This document shows positions 46,844 to 55,525 of a DNA stretch of 64,000 bases, piece after piece. How positions within the stretch are numbered: the stretch's first letter is position 1; each line of letters starts with the position of its first letter. The stretch covers positions 1-64,000 of the forward strand of contig DASPLX010000007.1 in NCBI GenBank assembly GCA_035627375.1. Reading direction: 5' to 3'. Source of the DNA: DASPLX01 sp035627375 (lineage in GTDB: Bacteria > Pseudomonadota > Gammaproteobacteria > Burkholderiales > Burkholderiaceae_D). The position numbers and the translations under genes were made by a program. Under the pieces are notes generated by a model. The model worked only from the letters and a program-made list of their open reading frames with translations. It did not search any database and was not told where the DNA came from.

Positions 46844-47593
46844 CTACTTGATCCAAATCAACGATGCCATGCGCCCCGTCTCGCGGTCGCGGCGATACGA
46901 ATAAAACCGCGAGCGGTCGGCGACAGTGCACGATCCACCGCCATGACAGCGTACGACGCCGACATGGATCAGGCGCTGGCGCGCGAGCCGATAAATATCG
47001 GCCAGATATTTTCCCGGCTTGCCGGGCAACAGCTTGAATGCGGTCGCCGACGCCGCATCCTGCGACACGAACGTGGACAAGACATCCTCCCCCACCTCGA
47101 AATTCTCCAGGCCGATCGCCGGCCCCAGCCAAGCGAGGATCTCGTCCGCGCCAGCGGCGCGCATCGCCGCCACCGTATTCTCGAGGACGCCGCCGGCCAG
47201 GCCGCGCCAACCGGCATGCGCCGCGCCGACGACCTTGCCGTTGGCGGCGCAGAACAGCACCGGCAGGCAATCGGCGGTCTGAACGACGCAGACGACGCCG
47301 CGCGCCGCCGCGATGCTCGCATCCGCTGGCGGCGTACCGGCGACGCCGGCAGCGTCGACCACATCCTTCCCATGGACCTGGGATAGCCACGCCGGTTCCG
47401 CGGGAAGAAGGCGGCCGAGCAAATCGCGGTTGCGGCGCACATCCTCGGGCCGGTCCCCGACATGGGCGCCGAGATTGAGCCCGCCTCCGCCCTGGCCGTC
47501 GTCGTAGGGCGGCACGCTGAAGCCGCCGCGGCGCGTGGTCGCGAATGCGCCGACATTGGCCGGCGCATCCCAGTCGGGGATGATCAATTCCAT
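46844..47593 (-). CDS. pgeF: Purine nucleoside phosphorylase / laccase-domain protein (YfiH/PgeF)
   Basis: A 249-residue DUF152 protein. Zn-site motifs are QVHGKDV, TADCLPVLF and AAHAGWRGLAGGV, with RCHGGGSCTVADRSRFYSYRR (split here for length) at the end. Family members act as purine nucleoside phosphorylases/adenosine deaminases and, as PgeF, edit peptidoglycan precursors. It starts 2 bp after the rluD stop, the usual rluD-pgeF pair. ATG 47593 (MELIIPDW) fits; upstream frame sequence is inside rluD. Confidence 0.92.
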   Translation of the reverse strand: MELIIPDWDAPANVGAFATTRRGGFSVPPYDDGQGGGGLNLGAHVGDRPEDVRRNRDLLGRLLPAEPAWLSQVHGKDVVDAAGVAGTPPADASIAAARGVVCVVQTADCLPVLFCAANGKVVGAAHAGWRGLAGGVLENTVAAMRAAGADEILAWLGPAIGLENFEVGEDVLSTFVSQDAASATAFKLLPGKPGKYLADIYRLARQRLIHVGVVRCHGGGSCTVADRSRFYSYRRDRETGRMASLIWIK

Positions 47594-47595
47594 GG

Positions 47596-48642
47596 CTAGG
47601 CTTGGTCGAGCGCCGTCGATGGAATGCCGGACCGCGCCAACAGTTCCGCCATGTCGGCCGGCAACGGCGCGCTCCATTCGCCTTGCTTGCCGCTCGTCGG
47701 ATGCACGAGGCCCAGGCGATAGGCATGCAAGGCTTGGCGCGGAAACGCCGAGGCCAGGTGCGTCTTGCCGTACAAACCGTCGCCGACCAGCGGGAAGCCG
47801 ATCGATTGCAGGTGCACCCGGATCTGGTGCGTACGGCCGGTCTCCAGCCGGCATTTCATCAGGCTGACCGGCTTGCCGTCGAGCGAGCCGGCCGCCAGGC
47901 GATGGTAATGCGTGACCGCCGGCTTTGCGCTCATTTGCTCCGATACCGCCATCTTGATGCGCTCGCGCGGATGGCGGCCGATCGCCGCATCGACCGTGCC
48001 GCTCATCAGCGGCGTGCCCCAGACCAAGGCCAGGTATTCGCGCTTGACGCTGCGCGCCTGCAACTGGCGCACGAGGTCGGTCTGCGCCTCGAGCGTCCGG
48101 GCCACGACCATCAAGCCGCTCGTATCCTTGTCGAGCCGATGCACGATGCCGGCGCGCGGCACGCCTGCGAGGGCCGGATAGCGATGCAGCAGGCCGTTCA
48201 GCAGCGTGCCGGACCAGTTGCCGGCGGCAGGATGAACGACCATCCCGACCGGCTTGTCGATGACGATGATCGCGGCGTCTTCGTGCACGACCGGCAGCTC
48301 CATCGGCTCAGGCGTAAAGGCATGGTCTTCGGGCGCGGCCTGGGGAATCACGCAGATGCGCTCGTCGCCTAGCATCGTCATCTTTCCCTTCGCGGCCTGG
48401 CCTTCGACCGTGACGTGGCCGGACTCGATCCATTGCTGAAGGCGGCTGCGCGAATACTGGGGCAACAGGCGGGACAAGGTCTTGTCCAGGCGCTCGCCGC
48501 AGAATCCGGCGTCGAGGACCAGTTCGATCGGCTCGCCCGGTCCGGCAAGAGGTCCGCCCTCGCCCTCCTCGAGATCATCGATCTCGGCATCGGTTTCGGC
48601 AAGAAGGCGGTTCGGTGCCGGCAGCGGCGAATCACTAGACAT
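47596..48642 (-). CDS. rluD: 23S rRNA pseudouridine synthase
   Basis: A 348-residue enzyme modifying uridines of helix 69 in 23S rRNA. An acidic N-terminal leader (DAEIDDLEEGEGG) precedes an S4 domain (ERLDKTLSRLLPQYSRSRLQ) and the synthase core with the catalytic Asp in GIVHRLDKDTSGLMVVA; later RLETGRTHQIRVHL and GDGLYG. ATG 48642 was used; ATG 48657 would add five residues. It is divergent from bamD, a common arrangement in betaproteobacteria, and leads into pgeF. Confidence 0.94.
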   Translation of the reverse strand: MSSDSPLPAPNRLLAETDAEIDDLEEGEGGPLAGPGEPIELVLDAGFCGERLDKTLSRLLPQYSRSRLQQWIESGHVTVEGQAAKGKMTMLGDERICVIPQAAPEDHAFTPEPMELPVVHEDAAIIVIDKPVGMVVHPAAGNWSGTLLNGLLHRYPALAGVPRAGIVHRLDKDTSGLMVVARTLEAQTDLVRQLQARSVKREYLALVWGTPLMSGTVDAAIGRHPRERIKMAVSEQMSAKPAVTHYHRLAAGSLDGKPVSLMKCRLETGRTHQIRVHLQSIGFPLVGDGLYGKTHLASAFPRQALHAYRLGLVHPTSGKQGEWSAPLPADMAELLARSGIPSTALDQA

Positions 48643-48661
48643 CACAACAAGTCCCATCAGC

Positions 48662-48667
48662 TATAAT
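48662..48667 (+). promoter_or_regulatory. Candidate -10 element (TATAAT) for bamD
   Basis: TATAAT lies 34 bp upstream of the bamD ATG in the 59-bp divergent gap with rluD. The -35 region is poorly matched (ACATCA at 17 bp). Spacing to the start codon suits a short leader. Confidence 0.42.
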
Positions 48668-48701
48668 CATCCATTCTTCAGGATGCACTCGTGCAAAACT
48701 C

Positions 48702-49514
48702 ATGCAAAAAAATTCATTTCGCCCCATCGCGGTCCGCGCTATTCCACTCGCTCTCGCCCTGGCGTTGACCGGGTGCGGCATTTTCGGCGAGAAAATCGAC
48801 GAAACCAAAAATTGGACGGCCCAGAAATTATACGCGGAGGCCCGCGAAGAAATGGATGCCGGCGGCTACGAACGCGCGATTCAGCACTTCGAAAAGCTCG
48901 AGTCGCGTTATCCGTTCGGCACATATGCGCAGCAGGCGCAGATGGAAGTCGCCTACGCCTACTACAAGATGAACGACCAGGCGCAGGCCCTGGCGGCCGT
49001 GGAGCGCTTCATCAAACTGCATCCGAATCACCCGAGCGTCGACTACATGTACTATCTGCGCGGCCTCGTCAATTTCAACGACAAGCTCGGCCTGCTCGAT
49101 TTCATCGCGAACCAGGATCCGACCGAGCGCGATCCGAAAGCGGCGCGCGAAGCGTTCGACGCCTTCCGGGAACTGGTCCAGCGCTTCCCGAACAGCAAAT
49201 ATGCCCCCGATGCCGTCTCGCGCATGAAATATCTCGTCAATGCGCTGGCCCAGCACGAGGTCCACGTGGCGCGCTACTATCTGCGCCGCGGCGCGTTCGT
49301 CGCGGCGGCCAACCGCGCGCAGACGGTCGTCAAGGATTACCAGGGAGCGCCGGCCGTCGAGGAAGCCCTGTTCCTGATGACGCGCGCCTACGATGCCTTG
49401 AATCTGCCCGAGCTGCGCGACGATGCGGGCCGCGTCTTGCAGAAGAATTTTCCGGACAGCGCCTTCCTCAAGGGCGACGTCCGCAAAGAGGCGCCCTGGT
49501 GGAAGTTCTGGTAG
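48702..49514 (+). CDS. bamD: Outer membrane assembly lipoprotein
   Basis: A 270-residue lipoprotein of the BAM complex that inserts beta-barrel proteins into the outer membrane. Signal peptide with lipobox LTGC (IPLALALALTGCG), then TPR-type repeats: AQKLYAEAREEMDAGGYERA, FEKLESRYPFGTYAQQA, VERFIKLHPNHPSVDYMYYL, VQRFPNSKYAPDA. A late conserved segment is YYLRRGAFVAAANRAQ. The length fits BamD/ComL. Confidence 0.96.
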   Translation: MQKNSFRPIAVRAIPLALALALTGCGIFGEKIDETKNWTAQKLYAEAREEMDAGGYERAIQHFEKLESRYPFGTYAQQAQMEVAYAYYKMNDQAQALAAVERFIKLHPNHPSVDYMYYLRGLVNFNDKLGLLDFIANQDPTERDPKAAREAFDAFRELVQRFPNSKYAPDAVSRMKYLVNALAQHEVHVARYYLRRGAFVAAANRAQTVVKDYQGAPAVEEALFLMTRAYDALNLPELRDDAGRVLQKNFPDSAFLKGDVRKEAPWWKFW

Positions 49515-49602
49515 GCCGGCAAGGGAAAGGCCGTTCGGCTTCCGGCTGAACGGCACCGCCCCTCGCGTGCCCGCATGGAATGCTGTCCCGGGCGACGGAG
49601 AC

Positions 49603-50379
49603 CTAGGCGGCGACTTTTCTCTTGAACACCCAGGTCAGGTCGGTCGATCGCCCGGCGTCGAACGCATAACCCTCGCTGTCGAAAGCCTTCAATTTCTCGG
49701 GCTGCGTGATGCCTTTCTGCGCCGCGTAGCGCGCCATCAATCCGCGCGCGCGCTTGGCGTAGAACGAGATCACCTTGTACTTGCCGTTCTTCCAATCCTC
49801 GAATACCGGCGTGATCACCGGCACCTCCAGGAGCTTCGGTTTCACTACCTTGAAGTATTCGTCCGATGCGAGATTGACCAGCGCCTTGGCCTTGCGCTCC
49901 TTGGCGAGTTCATTCAACGCGGCAGTAACCGATGCGCCCCAGAAGGCATACAAATCCTTGCCATGCCGATTCGGCAGCTTGGTTCCCATTTCGAGGCGAT
50001 AGGGCTGCATCAGGTCGAGCGGGCGCAGCATGCCGTACAAGCCGGATAGAATGCGGATGCGCGACTGCGCGTAGTCGAGCTGCTTCGGCTTGAGCGAAGG
50101 CGCATCGAGTCCTTCATAGACGTCGCCGTTGAACGCCAGGATCGCCTGCTTGGAATTCTTGACCGTGAACCTGGTCGACCAGCTCGCATAGCGTGCGGCG
50201 TTGAGTTCCGCGAGCGCATCGGAAATCGACATCAACTCGCCGATCTGCGAGGGAGAATACTGCCTGAGTATCTCGACCAGTTCCGCCGAACGCGGAACGA
50301 AGTCCGGCGTCGTGTGGATCTCGGTCGTGGGAGGCGTTTCGTAATCGAGCGTTTTGGCGGGCGACAAGACGATCAGCAT
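49603..50379 (-). CDS. yaaA: Peroxide stress protein YaaA
   Basis: A 258-residue UPF0246 protein: MLIVLSPAKTLDYETPP, LMSISDALAELNAARY, AILAFNGDVYEGLDA, ILSGLYGMLRPLDLMQPYR and NLASDEYFKVV are family signatures. In E. coli YaaA lowers free iron during peroxide stress. ATG 50379 gives the usual N-terminus. It is divergent from the PIN gene with only 26 bp between the start codons, so each promoter must lie inside or very near the other gene. Confidence 0.94.
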   Translation of the reverse strand: MLIVLSPAKTLDYETPPTTEIHTTPDFVPRSAELVEILRQYSPSQIGELMSISDALAELNAARYASWSTRFTVKNSKQAILAFNGDVYEGLDAPSLKPKQLDYAQSRIRILSGLYGMLRPLDLMQPYRLEMGTKLPNRHGKDLYAFWGASVTAALNELAKERKAKALVNLASDEYFKVVKPKLLEVPVITPVFEDWKNGKYKVISFYAKRARGLMARYAAQKGITQPEKLKAFDSEGYAFDAGRSTDLTWVFKRKVAA

Positions 50380-50405
50380 TGAACCATCCGAACAAAAAAA
50401 CTGCA

Positions 50406-50855
50406 ATGATACCTAAGCGCATCGTGCTCGACACCAACGTCTGCCTGGATCTGTTCGTCTTCCGCGATCCGCGCTGGGCGAAGCTGCACGCGGCCCTGCT
50501 GGCCGGACATATCGAAGCGGTCACGCGCGAGGACTGCCGGCGGGAATGGCAGATCGTGCTGGACTACCCCCATCTTCCACTCGACGAGCATGCGCGGCGC
50601 CGATGCGCGGAGGAGTTCGATGCCGTGATCCGCTGCCTGCCGGCGGACGCCGCGCAAACCGGTGTCAAGCTCCCGCTCTGCAAGGACCCAGACGACCAGA
50701 AATTCCTCGAAATCGCGCGCGACGCCCAGGCCGAGATCCTGATCACCAAGGACAAGGCGCTGTTGAAACTGGCCCGCAAGGCCGTGCGCATCGGTCTGTT
50801 CTCCATCCTGACGCCGGAAGCCTCGATGCTCGCGCTCGCATTGGAGCAGACCTGA
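50406..50855 (+). CDS. PIN-domain protein (COG1569-like toxin component)
   Basis: A 149-residue PIN-fold putative ribonuclease. Acidic metal-site residues occur in IVLDTNVCLDLFVF, in the CKDPDDQKFLEIA segment and in ILITKDKALLKL. COG1569 members are often listed as toxin parts of toxin-antitoxin pairs, but no antitoxin gene is adjacent. ATG 50406 was used; a TTG at 50379 would add nine residues. There is no good ribosome site. Function as a toxin is not supported by context. Confidence 0.78.
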   Translation: MIPKRIVLDTNVCLDLFVFRDPRWAKLHAALLAGHIEAVTREDCRREWQIVLDYPHLPLDEHARRRCAEEFDAVIRCLPADAAQTGVKLPLCKDPDDQKFLEIARDAQAEILITKDKALLKLARKAVRIGLFSILTPEASMLALALEQT

Positions 50856-50856
50856 T

Positions 50857-50871
50857 CGCCCCTGCGGGGCG
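50857..50871. other. Short GC-rich hairpin after the PIN gene
   Basis: CGCCCC and GGGGCG pair with a 3-nt loop, starting two bases after the PIN stop codon. No T tract follows. It may slow polymerase or stabilise the transcript end, but a terminator is not well supported. Confidence 0.3.
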
Positions 50872-50928
50872 CCGAGCGGCACGCTAGAATGGCGTGAACT
50901 CCAGCACGATTCCAGCACATAGGCCGCC

Positions 50929-52092
50929 ATGTCCTCGACCCCGATCCATCTCGAAACCAAGCTGCCGCACGTCGGCACCACGATCTTCACCACCATGTCG
51001 GCGCTGGCCGCCGAGAAAAACGCCGTCAACCTCGGCCAGGGTTTTCCCGATTTCGATTGCGACCCGGCGCTGATCGATCATGTCGCCGGAGCCATGCGCG
51101 CCGGCCTCAACCAATATCCGCCGATGGCCGGCGCGGCCCCGTTGCGCGCGGCGATCGCCGCCAAGATCCGCGCGCTCTACGGCCGCGACTACGATCCGGC
51201 CGCAGAAATCACGGTCACCGCCGGCGCGACCCAGGCACTGATGACGGCGATACTCTGCAGCGTGCGCGCCGGCGACGAAGTGATCGTCATCGAGCCGGTC
51301 TACGACAGCTACGCGCCATCGATCGAGCTGGCCGGCGGCACGCCGGTCTACGTGCAAATGGAAATCGGCGCGGAAGGCTTTCGCATTCCGTGGGCCAAGG
51401 TAGCCGCCGCCGTGACGCCGAAGACGCGGCTGATCACGCTCAATTCGCCGCACAATCCGACCGGCACGATCTTCGGCGCCGCCGATATCGATGCCTTGGC
51501 TGCCATCGTGCGCGGCACCGATATCCTGCTGCTGTCGGACGAGGTCTACGAACACATGGTGTACGACGGCAAGCGCCACGAGTCGCTATGCCGTTACCCG
51601 GACCTGGCCGAGCGCGCTTTCGTGATTTCAAGCTTCGGCAAGACCTACCACGTCACCGGCTGGAAGGTCGGTTACGTCGCCGCGCCGGCGGCCCTGATGG
51701 CCGAATTCCGCAAGATCCACCAGTTCAACGTGTTCACCGTCAATACGCCGGTCCAGCATGGATTGGCCACCTACATGGCCGATCCGGCGCCCTACCTCGG
51801 CCTGGCCGCCTTCTACCAGAAGAAACGCGACCTGTTCCGCGACGGCCTCGCCGGCACGCGCCTGCGCCTGCTGCCGTCGGACGGCACCTATTTCCAGTGC
51901 GTCGACTATTCGGCGGTTTCCTCCATGGACGAAGCCGGCTTCGCCAAATGGCTGACGGCCGAGATCGGCGTAGCGGCCATTCCGGTATCCGCCTTCTACC
52001 ACGAGCGGACTGAATCCGGAATCGTGCGCTTCTGTTTCGCTAAAAAAGAGGAAACCTTGCGGCAGGCACTAAAACAATTGGCACGAATATAA
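50929..52092 (+). CDS. Class I/II PLP aminotransferase (YbdL-like methionine aminotransferase)
   Basis: A 387-residue aminotransferase. NLGQGFPDFDCDP, TVTAGATQALMTAI, NSPHNPTGTIF, LLSDEVYEHMVYDG, and the PLP Lys in SSFGKTYHVTGWKVGY; a late Arg (IVRFCFAKKEETL) binds the carboxylate. The pattern fits the KAT/YbdL group that prefers methionine and other bulky amino acids and is related to the last step of methionine salvage. The specific substrate is inferred. Confidence 0.9.
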   Translation: MSSTPIHLETKLPHVGTTIFTTMSALAAEKNAVNLGQGFPDFDCDPALIDHVAGAMRAGLNQYPPMAGAAPLRAAIAAKIRALYGRDYDPAAEITVTAGATQALMTAILCSVRAGDEVIVIEPVYDSYAPSIELAGGTPVYVQMEIGAEGFRIPWAKVAAAVTPKTRLITLNSPHNPTGTIFGAADIDALAAIVRGTDILLLSDEVYEHMVYDGKRHESLCRYPDLAERAFVISSFGKTYHVTGWKVGYVAAPAALMAEFRKIHQFNVFTVNTPVQHGLATYMADPAPYLGLAAFYQKKRDLFRDGLAGTRLRLLPSDGTYFQCVDYSAVSSMDEAGFAKWLTAEIGVAAIPVSAFYHERTESGIVRFCFAKKEETLRQALKQLARI

Positions 52093-52216
52093 AAATTTCC
52101 TATACTCAACTAAGGAAGTTTCAAAAGAGATAGGTTTTTCTTTCAATCTACAGTTGACCGGCCGCCGGCCGATAATGAAATAAGGGCCGACGAATAAACA
52201 GGGAGGGAAGCTGATC

Positions 52217-53362
52217 ATGGATCATCGGCGTCTGAGCATGACAGATATTGCCGTCGGTGAGCCTTTGCCGTGGGACGTCTACGGCACCGACAAGAAGCTT
52301 CTGTTGCGCAAGGGGCAAGTCGTGCAGAACGAGCGCCAGGTCGAAGTGCTGATCGAGCGCGGCCTGTACATCGACGCCCAATTGGCGGGCTCGCTCTCGT
52401 CGAAGAGAGCGGAGCCGCCGCCCAAGATCCTCGAACTGCCCTCCGTCCTGCGTCTCATCAATCTCGTCAACAAGCGCCTCGAACGCCTGCTGTACACCTT
52501 CAACAGCGAGCCGGACATGGAGGCCAAGATACTCGAGGTCGTGAAGGCCCTGGAACATGCAGGCAACATGAATCCCGACATCGCGCTCGGCTGCGTACTG
52601 CTCAACCAGGAAGCCGGCAGCTATGCGGTGCGCCATTGCATCGACACCGCGATCGTCTCCTGGGCCGTGCTGCGCGCCATGCGCAAGCCGCCGGAAGAGA
52701 TCACCGCCGTCATGGCAGCCGCGCTGACCATGAATCTCGGCATGCTGCGCATGCAGGACCAGCTGCAGAACAAGTCCGAGCCGCTCAACGAGAAAGAGCA
52801 GGAAATCATCAAGAAGCATCCGGAAGAAAGCGTCAACCTGCTGCGCCAGGCCGGCGTCAAGAACGAACAATGGCTGTCCTACGTGCTGCTGCATCATGAA
52901 AACGAAGACGGCACCGGATACCCGCGCGGCAAGGATGCCGGCGAGATCCCGCAGAACGTCAAGATCCTGGCGATCGCGGACCGCTACTGCGCACGCATCG
53001 CGAACCGCAAATACCGCAAGACACTGCTGCCGGGTCTGGCGCTGCGCGACGTGCTGGTCTCGGGCGGCAAGACCAGCGACCCGACGCTGGCGGCCTATTT
53101 CGTCAAGGAAGTCGGCACCTATCCGCCCGGCAGTTTCGTACGCCTGCAAAGCGGCGAGATCTGCGTCGTGACCGGCCGCGGCGCCAGCCCGACCACGCCG
53201 ACCGTGCACGCCATCATCGGCCCGCGTGGTGCTCCCCTTTCCTTCCCCATCAAGCGTGAGACATCCAAGCAATTGCATGGCGTGCGCGAAGCCGTGTCCG
53301 CCGAACAGGCGAGCCTGCGTTTCTCGCTGCAGCAATTGTGGGGACAGGAAGCGGCGCTGTAG
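52217..53362 (+). CDS. HD-GYP domain protein with a degenerate HD motif
   Basis: A 381-residue protein. An N-terminal DUF3391-like region (DIAVGEPLPWDVYGTDKKLL, LIERGLYID) precedes an HD-GYP domain (about 130-310). HHENEDGTGYP is intact and ILAIADRYCARIA follows. The catalytic HD pair, normally in LLHDIGK, reads LTMNLGM, so metal binding for phosphodiesterase activity is probably lost. It may bind c-di-GMP or partners rather than cleave it. Strong GGGAGG ribosome site before ATG 52217. It converges with the MSHA operon. Confidence 0.88.
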   Translation: MDHRRLSMTDIAVGEPLPWDVYGTDKKLLLRKGQVVQNERQVEVLIERGLYIDAQLAGSLSSKRAEPPPKILELPSVLRLINLVNKRLERLLYTFNSEPDMEAKILEVVKALEHAGNMNPDIALGCVLLNQEAGSYAVRHCIDTAIVSWAVLRAMRKPPEEITAVMAAALTMNLGMLRMQDQLQNKSEPLNEKEQEIIKKHPEESVNLLRQAGVKNEQWLSYVLLHHENEDGTGYPRGKDAGEIPQNVKILAIADRYCARIANRKYRKTLLPGLALRDVLVSGGKTSDPTLAAYFVKEVGTYPPGSFVRLQSGEICVVTGRGASPTTPTVHAIIGPRGAPLSFPIKRETSKQLHGVREAVSAEQASLRFSLQQLWGQEAAL

Positions 53363-53453
53363 GACGGAAAAGCGCAGTGCCTTCCACCTGCGTGCGGAGC
53401 CATTCGGAGGAAATTCGATTCCGCCGGCTCGCGCCCGAGGTGCGGCGCCAACT

Positions 53454-54635
53454 TCAGCGCGGCAGCTGCGCCAGCTTCTGATCGACGAAAGCCTGCAGTT
53501 CCGGCGTCAGCGTATTCGCCGCCTTGGCGCGGCCGAACGCATCGCGCGCCTCGGCCAGTCGGTTCTCGGCCTGCAGCGAGATGCCGATGCCCATCCACCA
53601 CACCGCATTCTGCGGCGCCGTCTTGAGGGCGGCGAGGTAATGCTCGATCGCGTCCTTGTGCTGCCCCAAGCGCTGCTGCAAGGCGGCCAGGAAAGCGCGG
53701 TAGTCGCCGCGATCGCCTGCATGGGGCAAACCGCGCTGCAGGGTCTCGACCGCGGCCCGGATCTCGTTCTTCTCGACTTGCAGGCGCGCCAGGATCATCG
53801 TCATGCCGGTCTGGCGCGCATCGAGCGCCAATCCTTCCTGCAGCTTGCGCATCGCCTCGTCCTGGCGCCGGCTCTCGAGCAGCAGTCCGACCAGGGTCTG
53901 GCGCGCGGCGGCATGCTGCGGATCGAATTGCAGCGCCTGCTCCAGCGCGGCAACCGCCTCGGCGCCCCGGCCTTGCGCGACCAGCGTCGAAGCGCGGCGG
54001 TATTCGTTTTCGGAACGCTGTTGCGGCGTCAATTCCTTGACCTGCTTCGCGGGCACGGCGGCGGCGGACGGCGCTTCGGCGCTCTTGGCCGGCTCCGGCT
54101 TGGCGGCCTTCGGCGCCGCCGCGCTTGCCGGGGCCGGCTTGGGAGTCGGTTCAGCCGCCGGCGGCACAGACTGCTGAACGCGCTGCGCCTGCCGGGTCTC
54201 CGCCTGCGCCGGCGCTGCCAAGGCATTTCCGGAATCGGCAGCCGCCGTCGGCGGCGGCGCCGAAGCGCCGCCCGAGTCGGCATCGACGGCGGCCGGCGGC
54301 GCGGCGCCAGTCCCTGCGACCGGTTGCGGCGCGGCCGGCGCGGCCAACGGCTCCTGGAGCGGCGGCGCGGGCTGCACCGGTCGAGTCCGCAATTCCGGCG
54401 CCAGTTTCAAGGGCAATTCGGCGGACGGCACTTGCAAGGGCATCGTCGTCGCGCGCAGCCACAGCCACGACGCAGTTCCTCCCACCAGCATGGCGGCCAC
54501 GACCGCCGCGCCCCATGCGAGATAATTCTTGCGCGCTTCCGGCACCGCGCGAACGCTTGCATAGACAGGGCCGCCGCGCGCGCCGTCCGAGCCGCGCGCA
54601 TCGAGTTCCTGCAGCATGCGATTGATCAGGCTCAT
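53454..54635 (-). CDS. mshN: MSHA biogenesis protein MshN
   Basis: A 393-residue protein. MSLINRMLQELDARG is the MshN start, followed by a membrane helix (about 38-58 YLAWGAAVVAAMLVGGTASW), a Pro/Ala-rich linker (about 75-200) and TPR units in the C-terminus (EYRRASTLVAQGRGAEAVAA, LVGLLLESRRQDEAMRKL, ALKTAPQNAVWWMGIGI). It is thought to support MSHA pilus assembly at the inner membrane. ATG 54635 overlaps the mshM stop by 4 bp. It is the last gene of this strand's cluster; no mshE or mshG follows. Confidence 0.88.
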   Translation of the reverse strand: MSLINRMLQELDARGSDGARGGPVYASVRAVPEARKNYLAWGAAVVAAMLVGGTASWLWLRATTMPLQVPSAELPLKLAPELRTRPVQPAPPLQEPLAAPAAPQPVAGTGAAPPAAVDADSGGASAPPPTAAADSGNALAAPAQAETRQAQRVQQSVPPAAEPTPKPAPASAAAPKAAKPEPAKSAEAPSAAAVPAKQVKELTPQQRSENEYRRASTLVAQGRGAEAVAALEQALQFDPQHAAARQTLVGLLLESRRQDEAMRKLQEGLALDARQTGMTMILARLQVEKNEIRAAVETLQRGLPHAGDRGDYRAFLAALQQRLGQHKDAIEHYLAALKTAPQNAVWWMGIGISLQAENRLAEARDAFGRAKAANTLTPELQAFVDQKLAQLPR

Positions 54636-55525
54636 TGGAAGAACGCCCATCCTGCGCCGGCGCTGATCGCCAGCAATGCGGCGGCGCCGAACCACATCCA
54701 GCGCCAGAACGGTTTCTTGGCCGCGATCGTGTCGCGCGCGGCGGAACGCACATGGCGCGCGCGCACTTGCCGCTTGCCCTCGCCGTAGGTCAACATCAAG
54801 GCTTTGTGCGCGAGAATGTTGACCAGCCGCGGAATCCCGCCGCTGGCCGTCTTCAAGGCGCGCACCGCGTCGCTGGCGAACAGCCGAGTGCCGGTATAGC
54901 CAGCCACGCTCAGTCGATGGGCGATATAGAACTCCAGATCGTCCTTGGACAAGGGCCCGAGGTGATAGTGGAAGGTCACGCGCTGGGCCAGCTGGCGAAT
55001 CGCTTCCTGCTGCAGGTTGCGGTTCAATTCGGGCTGGCCGAACAGGACGATCTGCAGCAGCTTGCGCTTTTCGGTCTCGAGATTCGTCAGCAGCCGCAGC
55101 GCCTCCAGGCTTTCCATCGGAATCGCCTGCGCCTCGTCGAGGCATAGCACGACCCGTTTGCCGGCGCGCGCCAGGACCAGCAGGCGATGGTTGATCGACT
55201 TCAGTATCTGGTGCTGATCGACATCCTTCTCGAGCGCGATCTCGAGCTCTTCCGCCAACGCCAGCATCAGCGTACGCGGCTCGAGATACGGATTTGGAAT
55301 ATAGGCGGTGACGAAGCTGTCGTCCAGCGTGGACATGAACTTGCGGCACAGCAGCGTCTTGCCGGTGCCGACCTCGCCCGTGATCTTGATGAAGCCCTCG
55401 CCGTTCTTCACCGCGATCAGGAGCGTGTTGAGCGCTTCCTGCGCGCTGGCGCAAGCGAAGAAGAAACTGGTGTCGGGCGTGATGCCGAACGGCAGTTCAC
55501 GCAGACCGAAATGCGCCCGGTACAT
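54632..55525 (-). CDS. mshM: MSHA biogenesis ATPase MshM (ExeA-like)
   Basis: A 297-residue AAA ATPase. Start MYRAHFGLRELPFGITPDTS is characteristic; Walker A is GEVGTGKT, Walker B is VVLCLDEAQ, then RLLTNLETEKRKLLQIVLFG and ARHVRSAARD. The C-terminus has a membrane segment (WMWFGAAALLAISAGAGWAF). Related ExeA proteins help secretin assembly through peptidoglycan. It starts immediately after the mshL stop and overlaps mshN by 4 bp. Confidence 0.93.
   Translation of the reverse strand: MYRAHFGLRELPFGITPDTSFFFACASAQEALNTLLIAVKNGEGFIKITGEVGTGKTLLCRKFMSTLDDSFVTAYIPNPYLEPRTLMLALAEELEIALEKDVDQHQILKSINHRLLVLARAGKRVVLCLDEAQAIPMESLEALRLLTNLETEKRKLLQIVLFGQPELNRNLQQEAIRQLAQRVTFHYHLGPLSKDDLEFYIAHRLSVAGYTGTRLFASDAVRALKTASGGIPRLVNILAHKALMLTYGEGKRQVRARHVRSAARDTIAAKKPFWRWMWFGAAALLAISAGAGWAFFQ

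Noticed and set aside
49530..49554. A terminator after bamD (GCCGTTC/GAACGGC hairpin)
   Set aside because: The stem is only seven pairs with an 11-nt loop and no T tract on either side, so a terminator is not supported.
50406..50855. A toxin-antitoxin module
   Set aside because: The PIN protein has no small antitoxin gene upstream or downstream; its neighbours are yaaA and an aminotransferase.
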